A stretch of DNA of 45,721 nucleotides from Alistipes sp. (GTDB lineage: Bacteria; Bacteroidota; Bacteroidia; Bacteroidales; Rikenellaceae), in the NCBI GenBank assembly GCA_017623115.1, contig JAGAPT010000016.1:1-45721 (forward strand), read 5' to 3'. The position numbers were made by a program, and so were the translations under genes. The notes beneath the pieces are model-generated. The model was not told where the DNA came from. It worked only from the letters and a program-made list of their open reading frames with translations, and ran no database searches. Positions 8,893 to 19,446 of this stretch are shown piece by piece (position 1 is the stretch's first letter; every line of letters begins with the position of its first letter).

Positions 8893-11800
8893 TTAGAACT
8901 TGATGTTGGCACCAAACTGATAGGTAACCGAAGCCGGGCCACCGTCTACGAGCGATGCATTTGCCCACTCAGGATCGAAGCCTTCGTAGTCGGTCCAGCA
9001 GAACGGATTCAGGACATTCACATAGAGGCGCAGGTGCTTCAGGTGAATCTTCTTCATCCAAGCCTTCGGGAAGGTGTAACCCAGCGTGATGTTCTTCACC
9101 TTCACGAACGACGTGTCGTGATACTGATAACCCTCCTGTTTAGCATTACCCTTCGACGAGAACCAACCACCGGCAGCCTTATCCGTGTTGTTCGGGAAGG
9201 GGTACTTACCCGGTCTCGACTCGGTCAACTGCACGATATCACCGGCCTCATTCATGGCATAAGCACCGGCCGGAACATAGAAGTCGAAGGCCATCTTCTG
9301 GCGACCACGGTCGTTGTAGTCCATGTACTGCTCGTGGAAGTACGAACGACTCCACTGACCCTGCTTCGTGTAGATGGTGAACGAGAAGTCGAAGCCCTTG
9401 TAAGCCATCGTCGACGAGAGGCTACCCATCCACGTCGGATCGGTGCAACCAAAGATCTGCTTATCGTTGTCGTCGATCTTACCGTCGTTGTTCCAGTCAT
9501 GAACACCCATTTCGCCCTCATGCCAGCCATACTTATCGTAGACCTCCTTGAGCGTGTAGTGGATGTCGCCATCCTTCGTGTGCATCGTCACACCGTCGTT
9601 CGAGATAACGGCCGTGTGCGTATAGTCACGCAGCACGTTCAGACGCTCACCCAGGAACCAGTTCTTCGTGTAGTCGTCACCATTGGGCAACTCCTTAATC
9701 TTCGACCAGTTGCGCGAGAAGTTCACATTCACATCCCACGAGAAATCCTTCGTGCGGATCACACCGAAGTTCAGACCCAACTCGATACCTGCATTGCGAA
9801 TCGAACCGATGTTGGTCGTAATGCTCGACTCACCCGACTCAACAGGTACCGTCGAATCCATAATCTGACCATCCGACAGACGGCTATAGACGTCAGCCGT
9901 TACACCTACGCGGCCATTGAACGCCGAGAAGTCGACACCGAAGTCAAACTCCTTGACCTCCTCCCAAACCAGACCGGTATCCACCAGACCGTTCGGATAG
10001 TAGCCCATCACTTCGCTACCGCCAATCACCGTATACGAAGGACCGGCAGCCGTCGACGAGGTTACATAGTCACCTACGTTGTTGTTACCCGTCACACCAT
10101 ACGATGCACGCAGTTTCAAGTTATCGAGCCAATCGACATTCTTCAGGAAGTCCTCCTCCGACATACGCCAAGCCACAGCTGCCGAGGGGAAGTAACCCCA
10201 ACGGTTATCCTTTGCAAAGCGCGACGAACCATCGGCACGGAAGGTTACGGTAGCCATGTACTTACCCTTGTACGAGTAGTTGACACGGGCTGCCAACGAC
10301 ACGAGCGACGACTCGGTGTAAGCCGACTTCATCGTCTTGTTGGCCGAAGCGGTCTCCATGGCATGGAACGTCAACTTATCGTTCGAGATACCCTGACCCG
10401 ACATCGTGTAGGTCTCGGTGTTGGTAGCATACATCGAGAAGAGACCCATCGCATTCAACGAGTGGTCACCCCACGTCTTGCTATAGTCGATTTGGTTATC
10501 CCACGTCCAGTCGAGGCGGTTCGTATTGATTACCTCGGCCGAGTTGGTCTTCTTAGCCACATAGTAAGCCGAGCCCTGCGGGAACTCATTCGTCACACCC
10601 GTACCGAAGAAGATACCCTGACGGCTGTTGTAGTAGTTGGGCGAGAAGGTGGTCGTGAATTTCAGACCATCATAGAGGTTGAAACGCATGTAGAAGTTAC
10701 CAAATACCTGGTACTTACGCGTCTCGTTGACATACGCATTCGGCAAAATGAAGTCGATAAGCGGGTTGGGTGTCGAGGTGAACGAGATACCGCTCACACC
10801 CGGCTTACCCGGAGCTGCATAAAGCTTACCCTCATCATCCCACGGCGAGAGCACGGGAGCAAACCAGAAGGCGTTGTTGTAAGGCGAATAGGTGTTCGAG
10901 CCATCGGTCGTAAAGTCGTTCTGCACCGTATAGGCGAAGTTGGCCGACATACCGAGTTCAACAACCTTCGAGAGTTTCGAGTCGAACGCACCCTTCAGGT
11001 TCAAACGCTCATAGTCGTTGGCCTTGAAGACGTTCTCCTCACCCTGATAACCGACACCAAAACGATAGGCCGTCGACTCCGAAGCACCCTCCATCGAGAG
11101 GAAGTGGTTCTGCTGCGTAGCGGTGCGCAATACCTGATCGGCCCAATCGTAGGTCGTGTTGTTCATGTAACGCTGATAGATAAGCGACTGCTTGTAATCC
11201 GTACCGCTTGCTACGGGGAACACCGACGTATCCTTATTCAGCGTATAGGTCGGATGACCCTGGCTGTCGACGCTTACCAACTCGTTGTAGCGAGCCATAC
11301 GATAGTCCATAAACTGGCGCGTATCCATGAACTCCGGCATGCGGGCCACCTTACGAACACCATAGTAACCATCGTACGAGATTTGCATCTGGCGAACCTT
11401 ACCGGCGCCCTTCGAGCCCTTCGTGGTAATCATAATCACACCACCCGAAGCACGCGAACCATAGATAGCCGTCGACGAAGCATCCTTCAGCACGTCTACA
11501 CGCTCGATATCCTCGGGATTGAGGAAATCCATCGAGCTTGCCACGATACCATCGATTACGTAGAGCGGTTCGTTCGATTTGGTAATCGACGACTGACCAC
11601 GAATCTGCATCGAGAAGCTACCACCGGCACGCGAGTTGGACTGCGTGATGTTGACACCCGGCACCGAGCCCTGCAGGGCCTCCTCCAGGCGAACCGTACC
11701 GCGGGCGGCGATATCCTCGGCTGCTACCGAGCCCACCGAACCGGTCAGGTCGCTCTTCTTCATCACACCATAACCAACCACCACGACATCTTCCAGTGCC

Positions 11801-12105
11801 GTGGCATCCTCCTCCATGACAACTTCAATGAAGGTGCGGCCGTTAACGGGAATTTGCTGGGTCTTCATACCGACATACGATACGACCAGCACATTTGTCT
11901 TTGCATCGGGAAGGTTCAGCGTAAACGAACCGTCAACACCCGTGCTTGCTCCGAGAGAGGTTCCTTCGACAACTACAGCAGCACCAATAATCGGCTGATT
12001 GTTAGCGTCTTTTACCCCCCCCCTTAACGTCTGAGCCTCAGCAGCAAACGCCAGGCTCCATCCCAACACAACGGTCAGGACGAACTTAAGAGTTAAGTTC
12101 TTCAT
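8893..12105 (-). CDS. SusC/RagA-family TonB-linked outer-membrane transporter
   Basis: This is a TonB-dependent beta-barrel that imports the ligand captured by the SusD partner. The 1070-residue protein has a signal peptide (MKNLTLKFVLTVVLGW, cut after AEA), a carboxypeptidase-regulatory-like domain (about 25-105), a plug domain with the family motifs GYGVMKKSDLTGSV, IRGQSS and VLKDASSTAIYGSRASGGV, and a long barrel ending in the typical aromatic strand (FGANIKF). The start is the ATG at 12103-12105; a longer in-frame extension runs through the promoter region and has no signal peptide. Odd: a run of nine G (minus strand) at 12015-12023 in codons for RGG close to the mature N-terminus, a potential slippage site. 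Confidence 0.95.
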   Translation of the reverse strand: MKNLTLKFVLTVVLGWSLAFAAEAQTLRGGVKDANNQPIIGAAVVVEGTSLGASTGVDGSFTLNLPDAKTNVLVVSYVGMKTQQIPVNGRTFIEVVMEEDATALEDVVVVGYGVMKKSDLTGSVGSVAAEDIAARGTVRLEEALQGSVPGVNITQSNSRAGGSFSMQIRGQSSITKSNEPLYVIDGIVASSMDFLNPEDIERVDVLKDASSTAIYGSRASGGVIMITTKGSKGAGKVRQMQISYDGYYGVRKVARMPEFMDTRQFMDYRMARYNELVSVDSQGHPTYTLNKDTSVFPVASGTDYKQSLIYQRYMNNTTYDWADQVLRTATQQNHFLSMEGASESTAYRFGVGYQGEENVFKANDYERLNLKGAFDSKLSKVVELGMSANFAYTVQNDFTTDGSNTYSPYNNAFWFAPVLSPWDDEGKLYAAPGKPGVSGISFTSTPNPLIDFILPNAYVNETRKYQVFGNFYMRFNLYDGLKFTTTFSPNYYNSRQGIFFGTGVTNEFPQGSAYYVAKKTNSAEVINTNRLDWTWDNQIDYSKTWGDHSLNAMGLFSMYATNTETYTMSGQGISNDKLTFHAMETASANKTMKSAYTESSLVSLAARVNYSYKGKYMATVTFRADGSSRFAKDNRWGYFPSAAVAWRMSEEDFLKNVDWLDNLKLRASYGVTGNNNVGDYVTSSTAAGPSYTVIGGSEVMGYYPNGLVDTGLVWEEVKEFDFGVDFSAFNGRVGVTADVYSRLSDGQIMDSTVPVESGESSITTNIGSIRNAGIELGLNFGVIRTKDFSWDVNVNFSRNWSKIKELPNGDDYTKNWFLGERLNVLRDYTHTAVISNDGVTMHTKDGDIHYTLKEVYDKYGWHEGEMGVHDWNNDGKIDDNDKQIFGCTDPTWMGSLSSTMAYKGFDFSFTIYTKQGQWSRSYFHEQYMDYNDRGRQKMAFDFYVPAGAYAMNEAGDIVQLTESRPGKYPFPNNTDKAAGGWFSSKGNAKQEGYQYHDTSFVKVKNITLGYTFPKAWMKKIHLKHLRLYVNVLNPFCWTDYEGFDPEWANASLVDGGPASVTYQFGANIKF

Positions 12106-12143
12106 AACAGAAATTAAGTTAATAAGTAGGTTGTTTGCACGTC

Positions 12144-12184
12144 CCTGAATCGGCAAAAATTCAGGAAATCGTATAACAAAGTTA
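12144..12184 (-). promoter_or_regulatory. Putative susC promoter element and leader hairpin
   Basis: On the minus strand TAACTTTG (12177-12184) fits the -7 element, about 72 bases before the susC ATG, but there is no clear TTTG at the expected distance. Just downstream a 7-bp inverted repeat (CCTGAAT / ATTCAGG, 12144-12150 and 12159-12165) lies in the leader, as an operator or RNA hairpin. Confidence 0.45.
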
Positions 12185-12254
12185 ATTATATTTTCAAAAT
12201 ACGCTACACCATTGGTCGTTTTTTTTCTATTTTTTTTACTCACCGCCCAGGTAT

Positions 12255-12290
12255 TAAAAAAAGTCCATCGGCCAAAGACCGATGGACTTT
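12255..12290 (-). terminator. Intrinsic terminator of the coiled-coil lipoprotein gene
   Basis: A perfect 12-bp stem (AAAGTCCATCGG / CCGATGGACTTT, 12260-12271 and 12279-12290) is followed on the minus strand by a T run. It lies 16 bases past the stop of the upstream minus-strand gene. Confidence 0.85.
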
Positions 12291-12306
12291 CATGTGTTAG
12301 GCTTGA

Positions 12307-13176
12307 CTACTTATAACTTACGACCAGCACCTTCGAGGATTCCCAGAAACGAACCGGATCGGTGATGACGAGTTTCAGGACGGTTTTATCGGCACCCTTA
12401 ATCAGTTCATACGATCCTTCGGGGTGAGAGGTAACGACGGTAACCCGCTTTTGGCGAATCGGCACCTCGAACAGGTCGCGCGAATCGGCCTGCAAGAAGA
12501 AGTCAAGGTTGTTCCCCTTGGCCATCTTAAGCGTGCGGCCAATGAAACCCTCTTTATCGATGACCTGCGCCTCACGCAGTTTCTTCTCCTGCCCTACAAT
12601 ATAATATATGGTATGCAATCGACCATCGAGCGATGTCTTATCGGCCGTCAATGCATCCACATCGGCACGATGCGCCTGCTGCTCGGCCGTCAACTGCTCG
12701 TTGAGCTGCTGCACCTCAACACTCTTGGCAGCCACCTCGGCACGCAGTTCTGAAATCTCGGTATCCTTATCGGCCAAGCGGTCATTCATATCCGCAATCC
12801 AACGCTCCAACTCCTTGATGCGCAGGTTGGCCTTGCGCAGACGACCGGCCGAGCGTTGCAGGTCGGCAATCTTCTGTCGATTCTCCTCCATGAGTTGTTC
12901 GATGGCGGCCAAATCGCTGTTAATCTGGTCGACGGGACGAGCAAAGCCCTCCTCCTCGGCCTTCGTAATGATATTTTCACGCACCTTGATTTGCGCCAGA
13001 TTCTCCGATATGGCATTGATATCGGCAAAGACAGCCCGAATCAGCGAGTCTTTGGCGGCCACGACCAATTCGAGTGAATCGCGTTGCGAGGCAGTCTGAT
13101 CAGCCACCTGCTTACTTACGCACGAGGTCAAGAGCACCACTGCTCCGACCAAAAGTATCCATTGTTTCATATTCAT
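12307..13176 (-). CDS. Putative coiled-coil lipoprotein
   Basis: I do not recognise a named family with certainty. The 289-residue protein has a lipoprotein signal (MNMKQWILLVGAVVLLTSC) and then a long heptad-rich coiled coil from roughly residue 25 to 190 (for example KELERWIADMNDRLADKDTE and QLNEQLTAEQQ). A compact C-terminal domain of about 90 residues follows (YYIVGQEKKLREAQVIDKEGFIGRTLK, ending KVLVVSYK). It is probably anchored in the inner leaflet of the outer membrane and faces the periplasm. The start was set at the ATG that gives the signal peptide; a longer in-frame stretch upstream has no start context. It stands alone between susC and a divergent glycoside hydrolase. Confidence 0.8.
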   Translation of the reverse strand: MNMKQWILLVGAVVLLTSCVSKQVADQTASQRDSLELVVAAKDSLIRAVFADINAISENLAQIKVRENIITKAEEEGFARPVDQINSDLAAIEQLMEENRQKIADLQRSAGRLRKANLRIKELERWIADMNDRLADKDTEISELRAEVAAKSVEVQQLNEQLTAEQQAHRADVDALTADKTSLDGRLHTIYYIVGQEKKLREAQVIDKEGFIGRTLKMAKGNNLDFFLQADSRDLFEVPIRQKRVTVVTSHPEGSYELIKGADKTVLKLVITDPVRFWESSKVLVVSYK

Positions 13177-13339
13177 TGAGTTTGATGAATATGCGAAGAT
13201 ACAAAGAACTTGCGGAAAATAGCACAAATTCTCAAAAAAATAAGGCCAAAACAGCTCGATTACACATCGAGCCATCCTATTTTGTACGATATTCGGAATA
13301 TCGCGAATGATTCTGCCATCCCATTTCTTCCATCCTCCG

Positions 13340-13347
13340 TATCTTTG
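13340..13347 (+). promoter_or_regulatory. -7 promoter element of the agarase-like gene
   Basis: TATCTTTG matches the Bacteroidetes -7 consensus and lies 33 bases before the ATG at 13381. No clear TTTG is seen at the -33 position. Confidence 0.5.
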
Positions 13348-13380
13348 TCTAAAAGCAAACCAATAGAACCCAATAGCGAC

Positions 13381-14823
13381 ATGAAGATTACCAACCGGAT
13401 CCGGCCCTGTCAAGCAATCATCCTGACCCTTTTGAGCTTTTTCCTGCTCGACACCGCACTATATGCGCAAGCAGACCAACAACCGACGTGCATCTATGTG
13501 GAGGCCAAGGAGCGCAACAAAGAGCATCCGAATCTGCCAAAATGGAAGAGGTATCCTGCACGTACCATTGCTTGTCTGGCCGACTCTCCGCAGCAGGCCG
13601 ACCGCATCACCCGACGTGGCAGTTGGCAGGAGGTACGTTTTCCGGCCACCGGCTACTTTCACACCGCCAAGCACAACAACCGGTGGGTGCTCGTAGACCC
13701 CGAGGGGTATCTCCATCTCGAAGCAGCCGTCGTGGGTATCCGCCCGGGAAAGGGAGAGACCAACCGAGCCCATTTTGCCACCAAATTTCATGACACGACG
13801 GACTGGATGAACCAAACCATCGAACAACTCGTCTCTTATGGCTTCAATGGCGCCGGAACGTGGTCAGACGAAGCAACCATTCGAGCCTACAATCAATCCT
13901 CGCAAGGAGCCCTCTTCTCCTGCAGCCCGATGTTGAATCTCATGTCCGGATATGGGCGAAAACTGAAAATCACCCGACAGTTAGCCGGCAACACAGGCTA
14001 CCCCAACCAATGTATCCCCGTCTTCAATCCGGGCTTCGAGGCCTACTGCGAGCAGGTCATTCCCGCGTTGGTCGCCACGCATAAAACCGACGCCAATGTG
14101 CTTGGATTCTTCTCCGACAACGAGCTGCCTATCAGCAAGAAGAATCTCGAAGGCTACCTCACCCTTCCCGAAGACGATTACGGTCGCAAAGAGGCCGAAC
14201 GATGGTTAGAGCAGCAAGGCATCACAGCGGCACAAATCACCGATGCGCATCGATGCGCGTTTGCCGGCTATGTCAGCGAGCGTTACTACGCAACCGTTCG
14301 CCGCATCTTGAAGAAGCATGCCCCCAACCACCTCTACCTCGGCAGTCGGTTGCACGGTGGGGCGAAATTCATCCGCGAAGTGGTGGAGGCTGCCGGTCGC
14401 CACTGCGATGTCATCTCGTTCAACTATTACGGATTCTGGACCATTCGGAAACAGGACATCGCACACTGGGAGGAGTGGGGCAAAAAGCCCTTCATCATCA
14501 CCGAGTTCTACACCAAGGGCGAAGACTCAGGCTTGGCCAACACCTCGGGAGCCGGATGGAATGTGCGCACCCAAGAGGCTCGCGGCATCCACTACGAAAC
14601 CTTCATCCTCAACTTATTGGAATCGCAGCATTGCGTAGGCTGGAGTTGGTTCCGCTATCAGGACAACGACCCCACGGCCAAAGGCGTTGACCCCTCAAAC
14701 ATTGACGCCAACAAGGGATGCTTCGACAATCAATACGAGCCCTACCTCGATTTAGTGAAGCACATGCGCGACATCAACACCATCAAATATGCATTGATGC
14801 AACAAGCCCTGCAGCAACCATAA
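13381..14823 (+). CDS. Agarase-like glycoside hydrolase (clan GH-A type)
   Basis: This is a secreted or periplasmic enzyme that probably cleaves a glycosidic bond by the retaining double-displacement mechanism. The 480-residue protein has a signal peptide (about residues 1-30, ending ALYAQ), then NRWVLVDPEGYLHL, a motif seen in agarase-like proteins. A TIM barrel follows with FFSDNE (acid/base candidate Glu 248 preceded by Asn 247) and IITEFYTKG (nucleophile candidate Glu 375), as well as WSWFRYQDND near the end. The closest families I can name are GH50-like and related agarases; the substrate is unknown. The start at 13381 lies after a -7 element and yields the signal peptide; the longer in-frame upstream stretch overlaps the promoter. 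Confidence 0.75.
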   Translation: MKITNRIRPCQAIILTLLSFFLLDTALYAQADQQPTCIYVEAKERNKEHPNLPKWKRYPARTIACLADSPQQADRITRRGSWQEVRFPATGYFHTAKHNNRWVLVDPEGYLHLEAAVVGIRPGKGETNRAHFATKFHDTTDWMNQTIEQLVSYGFNGAGTWSDEATIRAYNQSSQGALFSCSPMLNLMSGYGRKLKITRQLAGNTGYPNQCIPVFNPGFEAYCEQVIPALVATHKTDANVLGFFSDNELPISKKNLEGYLTLPEDDYGRKEAERWLEQQGITAAQITDAHRCAFAGYVSERYYATVRRILKKHAPNHLYLGSRLHGGAKFIREVVEAAGRHCDVISFNYYGFWTIRKQDIAHWEEWGKKPFIITEFYTKGEDSGLANTSGAGWNVRTQEARGIHYETFILNLLESQHCVGWSWFRYQDNDPTAKGVDPSNIDANKGCFDNQYEPYLDLVKHMRDINTIKYALMQQALQQP

Positions 14824-14853
14824 GCATCCAAACGCTTGCCCCATCCCGCCTCT

Positions 14854-14892
14854 CACCCCGACGGCTGCTCCATGCACCAACGGGGTGTTTTT
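14854..14892 (+). terminator. Terminator of the agarase-like gene
   Basis: CACCCCG (14854-14860) pairs with CGGGGTG (14881-14887) across a 20-base loop and is followed by five T. It is 30 bases past the stop codon. Confidence 0.65.
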
Positions 14893-14980
14893 CGTGCCAA
14901 ACGCGTGGTTAGGATACCTCGGGGTGCGTTGCGGCTGTCAAAATGGCAGATTTTCCGGAAAAATCACTGCCAAAAATCGG

Positions 14981-15007
14981 TTGGCACACGGATTGTTGTT
15001 ATCTTTG
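14981..15007 (+). promoter_or_regulatory. groESL promoter
   Basis: TATCTTTG at 15000-15007 is a perfect -7 element; a TTGG at 14981-14984 precedes it with a 15-base gap, shorter than usual. The leader to groES is about 60 bases. I see no CIRCE inverted repeat, so HrcA control is not indicated here. Confidence 0.6.
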
Positions 15008-15071
15008 CGTGCCGCAAGGCTAAAGATGTGAAAACAGAAAAACAAGTATAAATCTAAAACAAACAAAAACT

Positions 15072-15341
15072 ATGCATGTAAAACCGTTATCGGATCGGGT
15101 CCTGATTCTTCCCAATCCGGCAGAAGAGAAGACCGCAGGTGGTCTGTTTATTCCCGACACAGCCAAGGAGAAGCCGCTGGCAGGTAAAGTCGTAGCCGTA
15201 GGCCCCGGCACGAAAGAGATCACGATGGAGGTCAAGGAGGGCGACACGGTGCTCTATGGCAAATATGCCGGTCAGGAGATTCAGGTCGATGGCACCGAGT
15301 ACCTCATCATGCGCCAGGCCGACATTCTGGCGATCATCTAA
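15072..15341 (+). CDS. groS: Co-chaperonin GroES
   Basis: GroES forms the heptameric lid of the GroEL folding chamber in the cytoplasm. The 89-residue protein starts [12 protein letters not shown], has the mobile loop [22 protein letters not shown] around residues 20-40 and the beta-barrel motif [13 protein letters not shown]. It is 29 bases upstream of groEL in the universal order. Length is slightly below the 95-100 of many bacteria, usual for Bacteroidales. Confidence 0.98.
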   Translation: MHVKPLSDRVLILPNPAEEKTAGGLFIPDTAKEKPLAGKVVAVGPGTKEITMEVKEGDTVLYGKYAGQEIQVDGTEYLIMRQADILAII

Positions 15342-15355
15342 TGTTGAATCTGTAA

Positions 15356-17002
<1,647 letters not shown>

Positions 17003-17025
17003 TCCGCACACCACAACACCAAGCA

Positions 17026-17063
17026 GGGGCTGTCCAACACGTTGTGTTGTGACAGCCCCTTTC
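17026..17063 (+). terminator. groESL terminator
   Basis: GGGGCTGTC (17026-17034) pairs with GACAGCCCC (17051-17059), followed by TTTC. It is 24 bases past the groEL stop and faces the next, convergent gene. Confidence 0.8.
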
Positions 17064-17075
17064 ATATCATCGGAC

Positions 17076-17113
17076 AAAAACACCCCCGAACAGGAATCGC
17101 ATGCCCGGGGGTG
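17076..17113 (-). terminator. Terminator of the META-domain lipoprotein gene
   Basis: On the minus strand CACCCCCG (17106-17113) pairs with CGGGGGTG (17081-17088), followed by TTTTTG. It lies 25 bases past the stop. Confidence 0.75.
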
Positions 17114-17137
17114 ATGGTCTCTTTTGCAGGAATGTGA

Positions 17138-17578
17138 TTACTTCTCCGAGGTCGGTCGAACCTGGAACACCGCCAGGAGCGTCTCCTTTTCGAAGAGGAG
17201 CAACATCTTCCCATCCAGGTCGTAATTGGTCGTCTTGGCCAACACCTCAATAAACTTCGCTTCGGTCTCGGCATCGGGGCAAAGCATACGGGTCGAGGCG
17301 GGAGCATCGATGTGCAACGCCTGCTTGTCGCCCAGCGTATAAGTGGCCGTAATGCGGTTGCAGGCACCCATGGCGGCAACCTGCTGCTCTTGGTCAAGCA
17401 GTTGCAGGGTATACTGCTCCTCAACGGGCTGCATCGTAGCTCCTCCCATCTGGATCAGTTGCCACTCGGTACCCACCAGGGGTTGTTGCTGTTTGCGTTG
17501 GCGCGAACGGCAGTTACAACATCCGGCCACGATGGCCGCCAGGAGCATGAATGAAAGTAGGCGAAAAATTGTTTTCAT
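17138..17578 (-). CDS. META-domain (HslJ-like) lipoprotein
   Basis: The 146-residue protein has a lipoprotein signal peptide (MKTIFRLLSFMLLAAIVAGC, lipidated Cys about 20). The META fold follows: LVGTEWQLIQMGG near residue 34, then GACNRITATYTLGD and the C-terminal LLLFEKETLLAVFQ. The GxCN motif and the late Met-Leu-Cys segment (STRMLCPDAETEAKFIEVL) are typical of the family, which includes the E. coli heat-shock protein HslJ. Function is poorly known; envelope stress roles are suggested for relatives. It is divergent from a ridA-like gene and shares a short promoter region with it. Confidence 0.85.
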   Translation of the reverse strand: MKTIFRLLSFMLLAAIVAGCCNCRSRQRKQQQPLVGTEWQLIQMGGATMQPVEEQYTLQLLDQEQQVAAMGACNRITATYTLGDKQALHIDAPASTRMLCPDAETEAKFIEVLAKTTNYDLDGKMLLLFEKETLLAVFQVRPTSEK

Positions 17579-17599
17579 TTTTTATCGGTTTTATAGACG

Positions 17600-17628
17600 C
17601 AAAGATATGGAATATATTTGTATCTTTG
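17600..17628. promoter_or_regulatory. Overlapping divergent promoters (META lipoprotein / ridA)
   Basis: TATCTTTG occurs on the minus strand at 17600-17607, pointing to the META gene, and on the plus strand at 17621-17628, pointing to ridA. Only 13 bases separate the two -7 elements, so each promoter's -33 region overlaps the other's -7 region and the two probably exclude each other. Confidence 0.55.
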
Positions 17629-17669
17629 AACGTAAAAACGAATTTCAGACCATTTAACGTATCAAACTC

Positions 17670-18044
17670 ATGAAAAAAGTAATTGCTTCGCCCCTGGCTC
17701 CGAAGGCTGTGGGCCCCTATTCGCAGGCCATCGAGGCCCATGGAACACTCTATATCTCGGGACAATTGCCCGTGGATGGTGCTACCGGCACCATGCCCGA
17801 AACAATCGAAGAGCAGACCCACCAGTCGCTCAAGAATCTGGGCCACATCCTGCGTGAGGCGGGCTACGACTACTCGGATGTAGTGAAGACCACCGTATTG
17901 CTCGATTCGATTGCCGACTTCGCAGCCATGAATGCCATCTACGCCACCTACTTCACGACCGATATGCCGGCACGCATGTGCTATGAGGTAGCCAAGTTGC
18001 CGATGGGTGCGAAGGTCGAAATCGATGCTGTTGCCGTTAAATAA
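17670..18044 (+). CDS. RidA-family reactive imine/enamine deaminase
   Basis: RidA proteins are trimeric enzymes that hydrolyse reactive 2-aminoacrylate-type intermediates from PLP enzymes. The 124-residue length is typical. The N-terminal APKAVGPYSQA and YISGQLPVD, the MPARMCYEVAKLP segment with the conserved Arg 102, and the C-terminal Glu 117 (VEIDAVAV) match the active-site pattern of the true RidA subfamily. It is followed after 16 bases by an esterase gene, probably in the same transcript; I see no functional reason for that pairing. Confidence 0.93.
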   Translation: MKKVIASPLAPKAVGPYSQAIEAHGTLYISGQLPVDGATGTMPETIEEQTHQSLKNLGHILREAGYDYSDVVKTTVLLDSIADFAAMNAIYATYFTTDMPARMCYEVAKLPMGAKVEIDAVAVK

Positions 18045-18060
18045 GCATTTCTCCCGAAGT

Positions 18061-19359
18061 ATGCGCAGATACCTATTGCTGCTATTTGCCCTCATGGCGA
18101 CCCATGTCGTGTCAGCCCAGATGGCCAAACCGCAACGCTCCTATGTTGATTATACGCTCCTCACATCCGAGGCCGATGGCACATATGCCTTGGGCGAGGT
18201 GGCTGAGTTACGCCTGCTTGCCACGGCCGGAGGCAATGGTTTGGATGGAGTGCAGGTGCGTTTCGATATTGGCAACGATGGCATGACAGCCGACCTGCAT
18301 GGAACGACCTTCTTCCGTCGGGGCGAAGCCCGTGTCACGATTCCTGCCATGACGGAGCCCGGCTTTCGCCACTGCTCGGTGCAATTTGAGGTGGCGGGCA
18401 AGACGTATAAAAAAACGGCTGTCGTGGGATTCGGCATCGACAAAATCGAGCCGACCATTGCCCAGCCGATTGATTTCGACCTCTTCTGGCGCAAGACCCT
18501 GAAGGAGGCACGTGCCTGCTCGTTGCCGGTGGAAGTAACGCCGATACCCGAGCAATCCACTGATGAGATTGAGGTGCGCATGGTGCGCATCCCCGTCTTT
18601 GGTGCCGAGTCGTGCATCTACGGCTATCTCTCGGTGCCTCGGGACGGCAAGCCGCATCCGGTGCTGTTTGTGCCTCCCGGAGCCGGTGTAAAACGCATCC
18701 ATCCCGACAAGCAGTACGCCAAGCAGGGCTTCGTGACGCTCGTCGTCGAGGTGCACGGAGAGCCCATCAATGCGTCGGACGAGGAGATTAAGGCGGCGCA
18801 GAAACGCATTGGCAACTATGTCCTGACAGGCACAGACCACGCCTCGGAGTACTACTATCGCCGCATCTATGCCGGTTGCGTGCGTGCCATCGACTACCTG
18901 ATGACCCTACCCGAATGGGATGGGAAGCACGTCGGTGTGACGGGTGGCAGCCAGGGTGGAGCATTGAGCATCGTGACGGCAGCCCTGCATGAAGAGGTGG
19001 ATTTCGTGTCGGCCTTCTATCCCGCATTGTGCGATGTGAGCGGCTTTCTGCATGGTCGTGCCGGAGGCTGGCCACGCCTCTTTACGGCAGAGAAACCTTT
19101 GGAGCACCTCAATGCAAAGCGTGTGATGCGCACACTGAGTTACTACGATGTGGTGAACTTTGCCCGTCGCGTGCGTGTGCCGGGCTTCTACTCCTATGGG
19201 TTCAACGACCGCACCTGCCCCCCGACCTCGATGGCTGCTGCGCTCAATTGTATCAAGGCACCCAAGCAGCTTATTACCACACCGGCTTCGGCCCATTGGC
19301 GTTATCCGGAGGTCAACAATCAGGCTACCGAGTGGATGAAAGAGCAGTGCAACCAATAG
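18061..19359 (+). CDS. Acetyl xylan esterase-like (CE7-type) alpha/beta hydrolase, secreted
   Basis: This probably removes acetyl groups from xylo-oligosaccharides or related substrates. The 432-residue protein begins with a signal peptide (MRRYLLLLFALMATHVVSAQ), then an N-terminal beta-rich domain of about 100 residues not found in minimal CE7 enzymes, then the hydrolase domain. The catalytic triad candidates are Ser 297 in GGSQGG, Asp 383 in FNDRTCPP and His 412 in SAHWRYPE, matching the CE7 signatures. It starts 16 bases after ridA; the longer in-frame start lies inside ridA and has no signal peptide. A strong terminator follows. Confidence 0.87.
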   Translation: MRRYLLLLFALMATHVVSAQMAKPQRSYVDYTLLTSEADGTYALGEVAELRLLATAGGNGLDGVQVRFDIGNDGMTADLHGTTFFRRGEARVTIPAMTEPGFRHCSVQFEVAGKTYKKTAVVGFGIDKIEPTIAQPIDFDLFWRKTLKEARACSLPVEVTPIPEQSTDEIEVRMVRIPVFGAESCIYGYLSVPRDGKPHPVLFVPPGAGVKRIHPDKQYAKQGFVTLVVEVHGEPINASDEEIKAAQKRIGNYVLTGTDHASEYYYRRIYAGCVRAIDYLMTLPEWDGKHVGVTGGSQGGALSIVTAALHEEVDFVSAFYPALCDVSGFLHGRAGGWPRLFTAEKPLEHLNAKRVMRTLSYYDVVNFARRVRVPGFYSYGFNDRTCPPTSMAAALNCIKAPKQLITTPASAHWRYPEVNNQATEWMKEQCNQ

Positions 19360-19380
19360 CCGATGGCTATGCGCGAGCAC

Positions 19381-19430
19381 ACCAAGAGGGGGATGCAACA
19401 TAGTGTTGCATCCCCCTCTCTTGGTTTTCC
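19381..19430. terminator. Bidirectional terminator between the esterase gene and dapD
   Basis: A long stem (about 20 bp with a two-base bulge; arms 19381-19400 and 19404-19425) with a three-base loop lies between convergent genes. On the plus strand it is followed by TTTTCC, so it serves mainly the esterase transcript; the minus-strand tail is less T-rich. Confidence 0.8.
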
Positions 19431-19446
19431 TGCTCAAACCGCAGCA

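Noticed and set aside
6944-12027. Plus-strand frames of 599 and 1095 residues
   Set aside because: Both are antisense to susD and susC; they are low-complexity in character (many Arg, His, Ile, Val) and have no signal peptide or domain.
14824-15071. CIRCE (HrcA operator) upstream of groES
   Set aside because: No TTAGCACTC-N9-GAGTGCTAA inverted repeat is present; only a standard promoter is seen.
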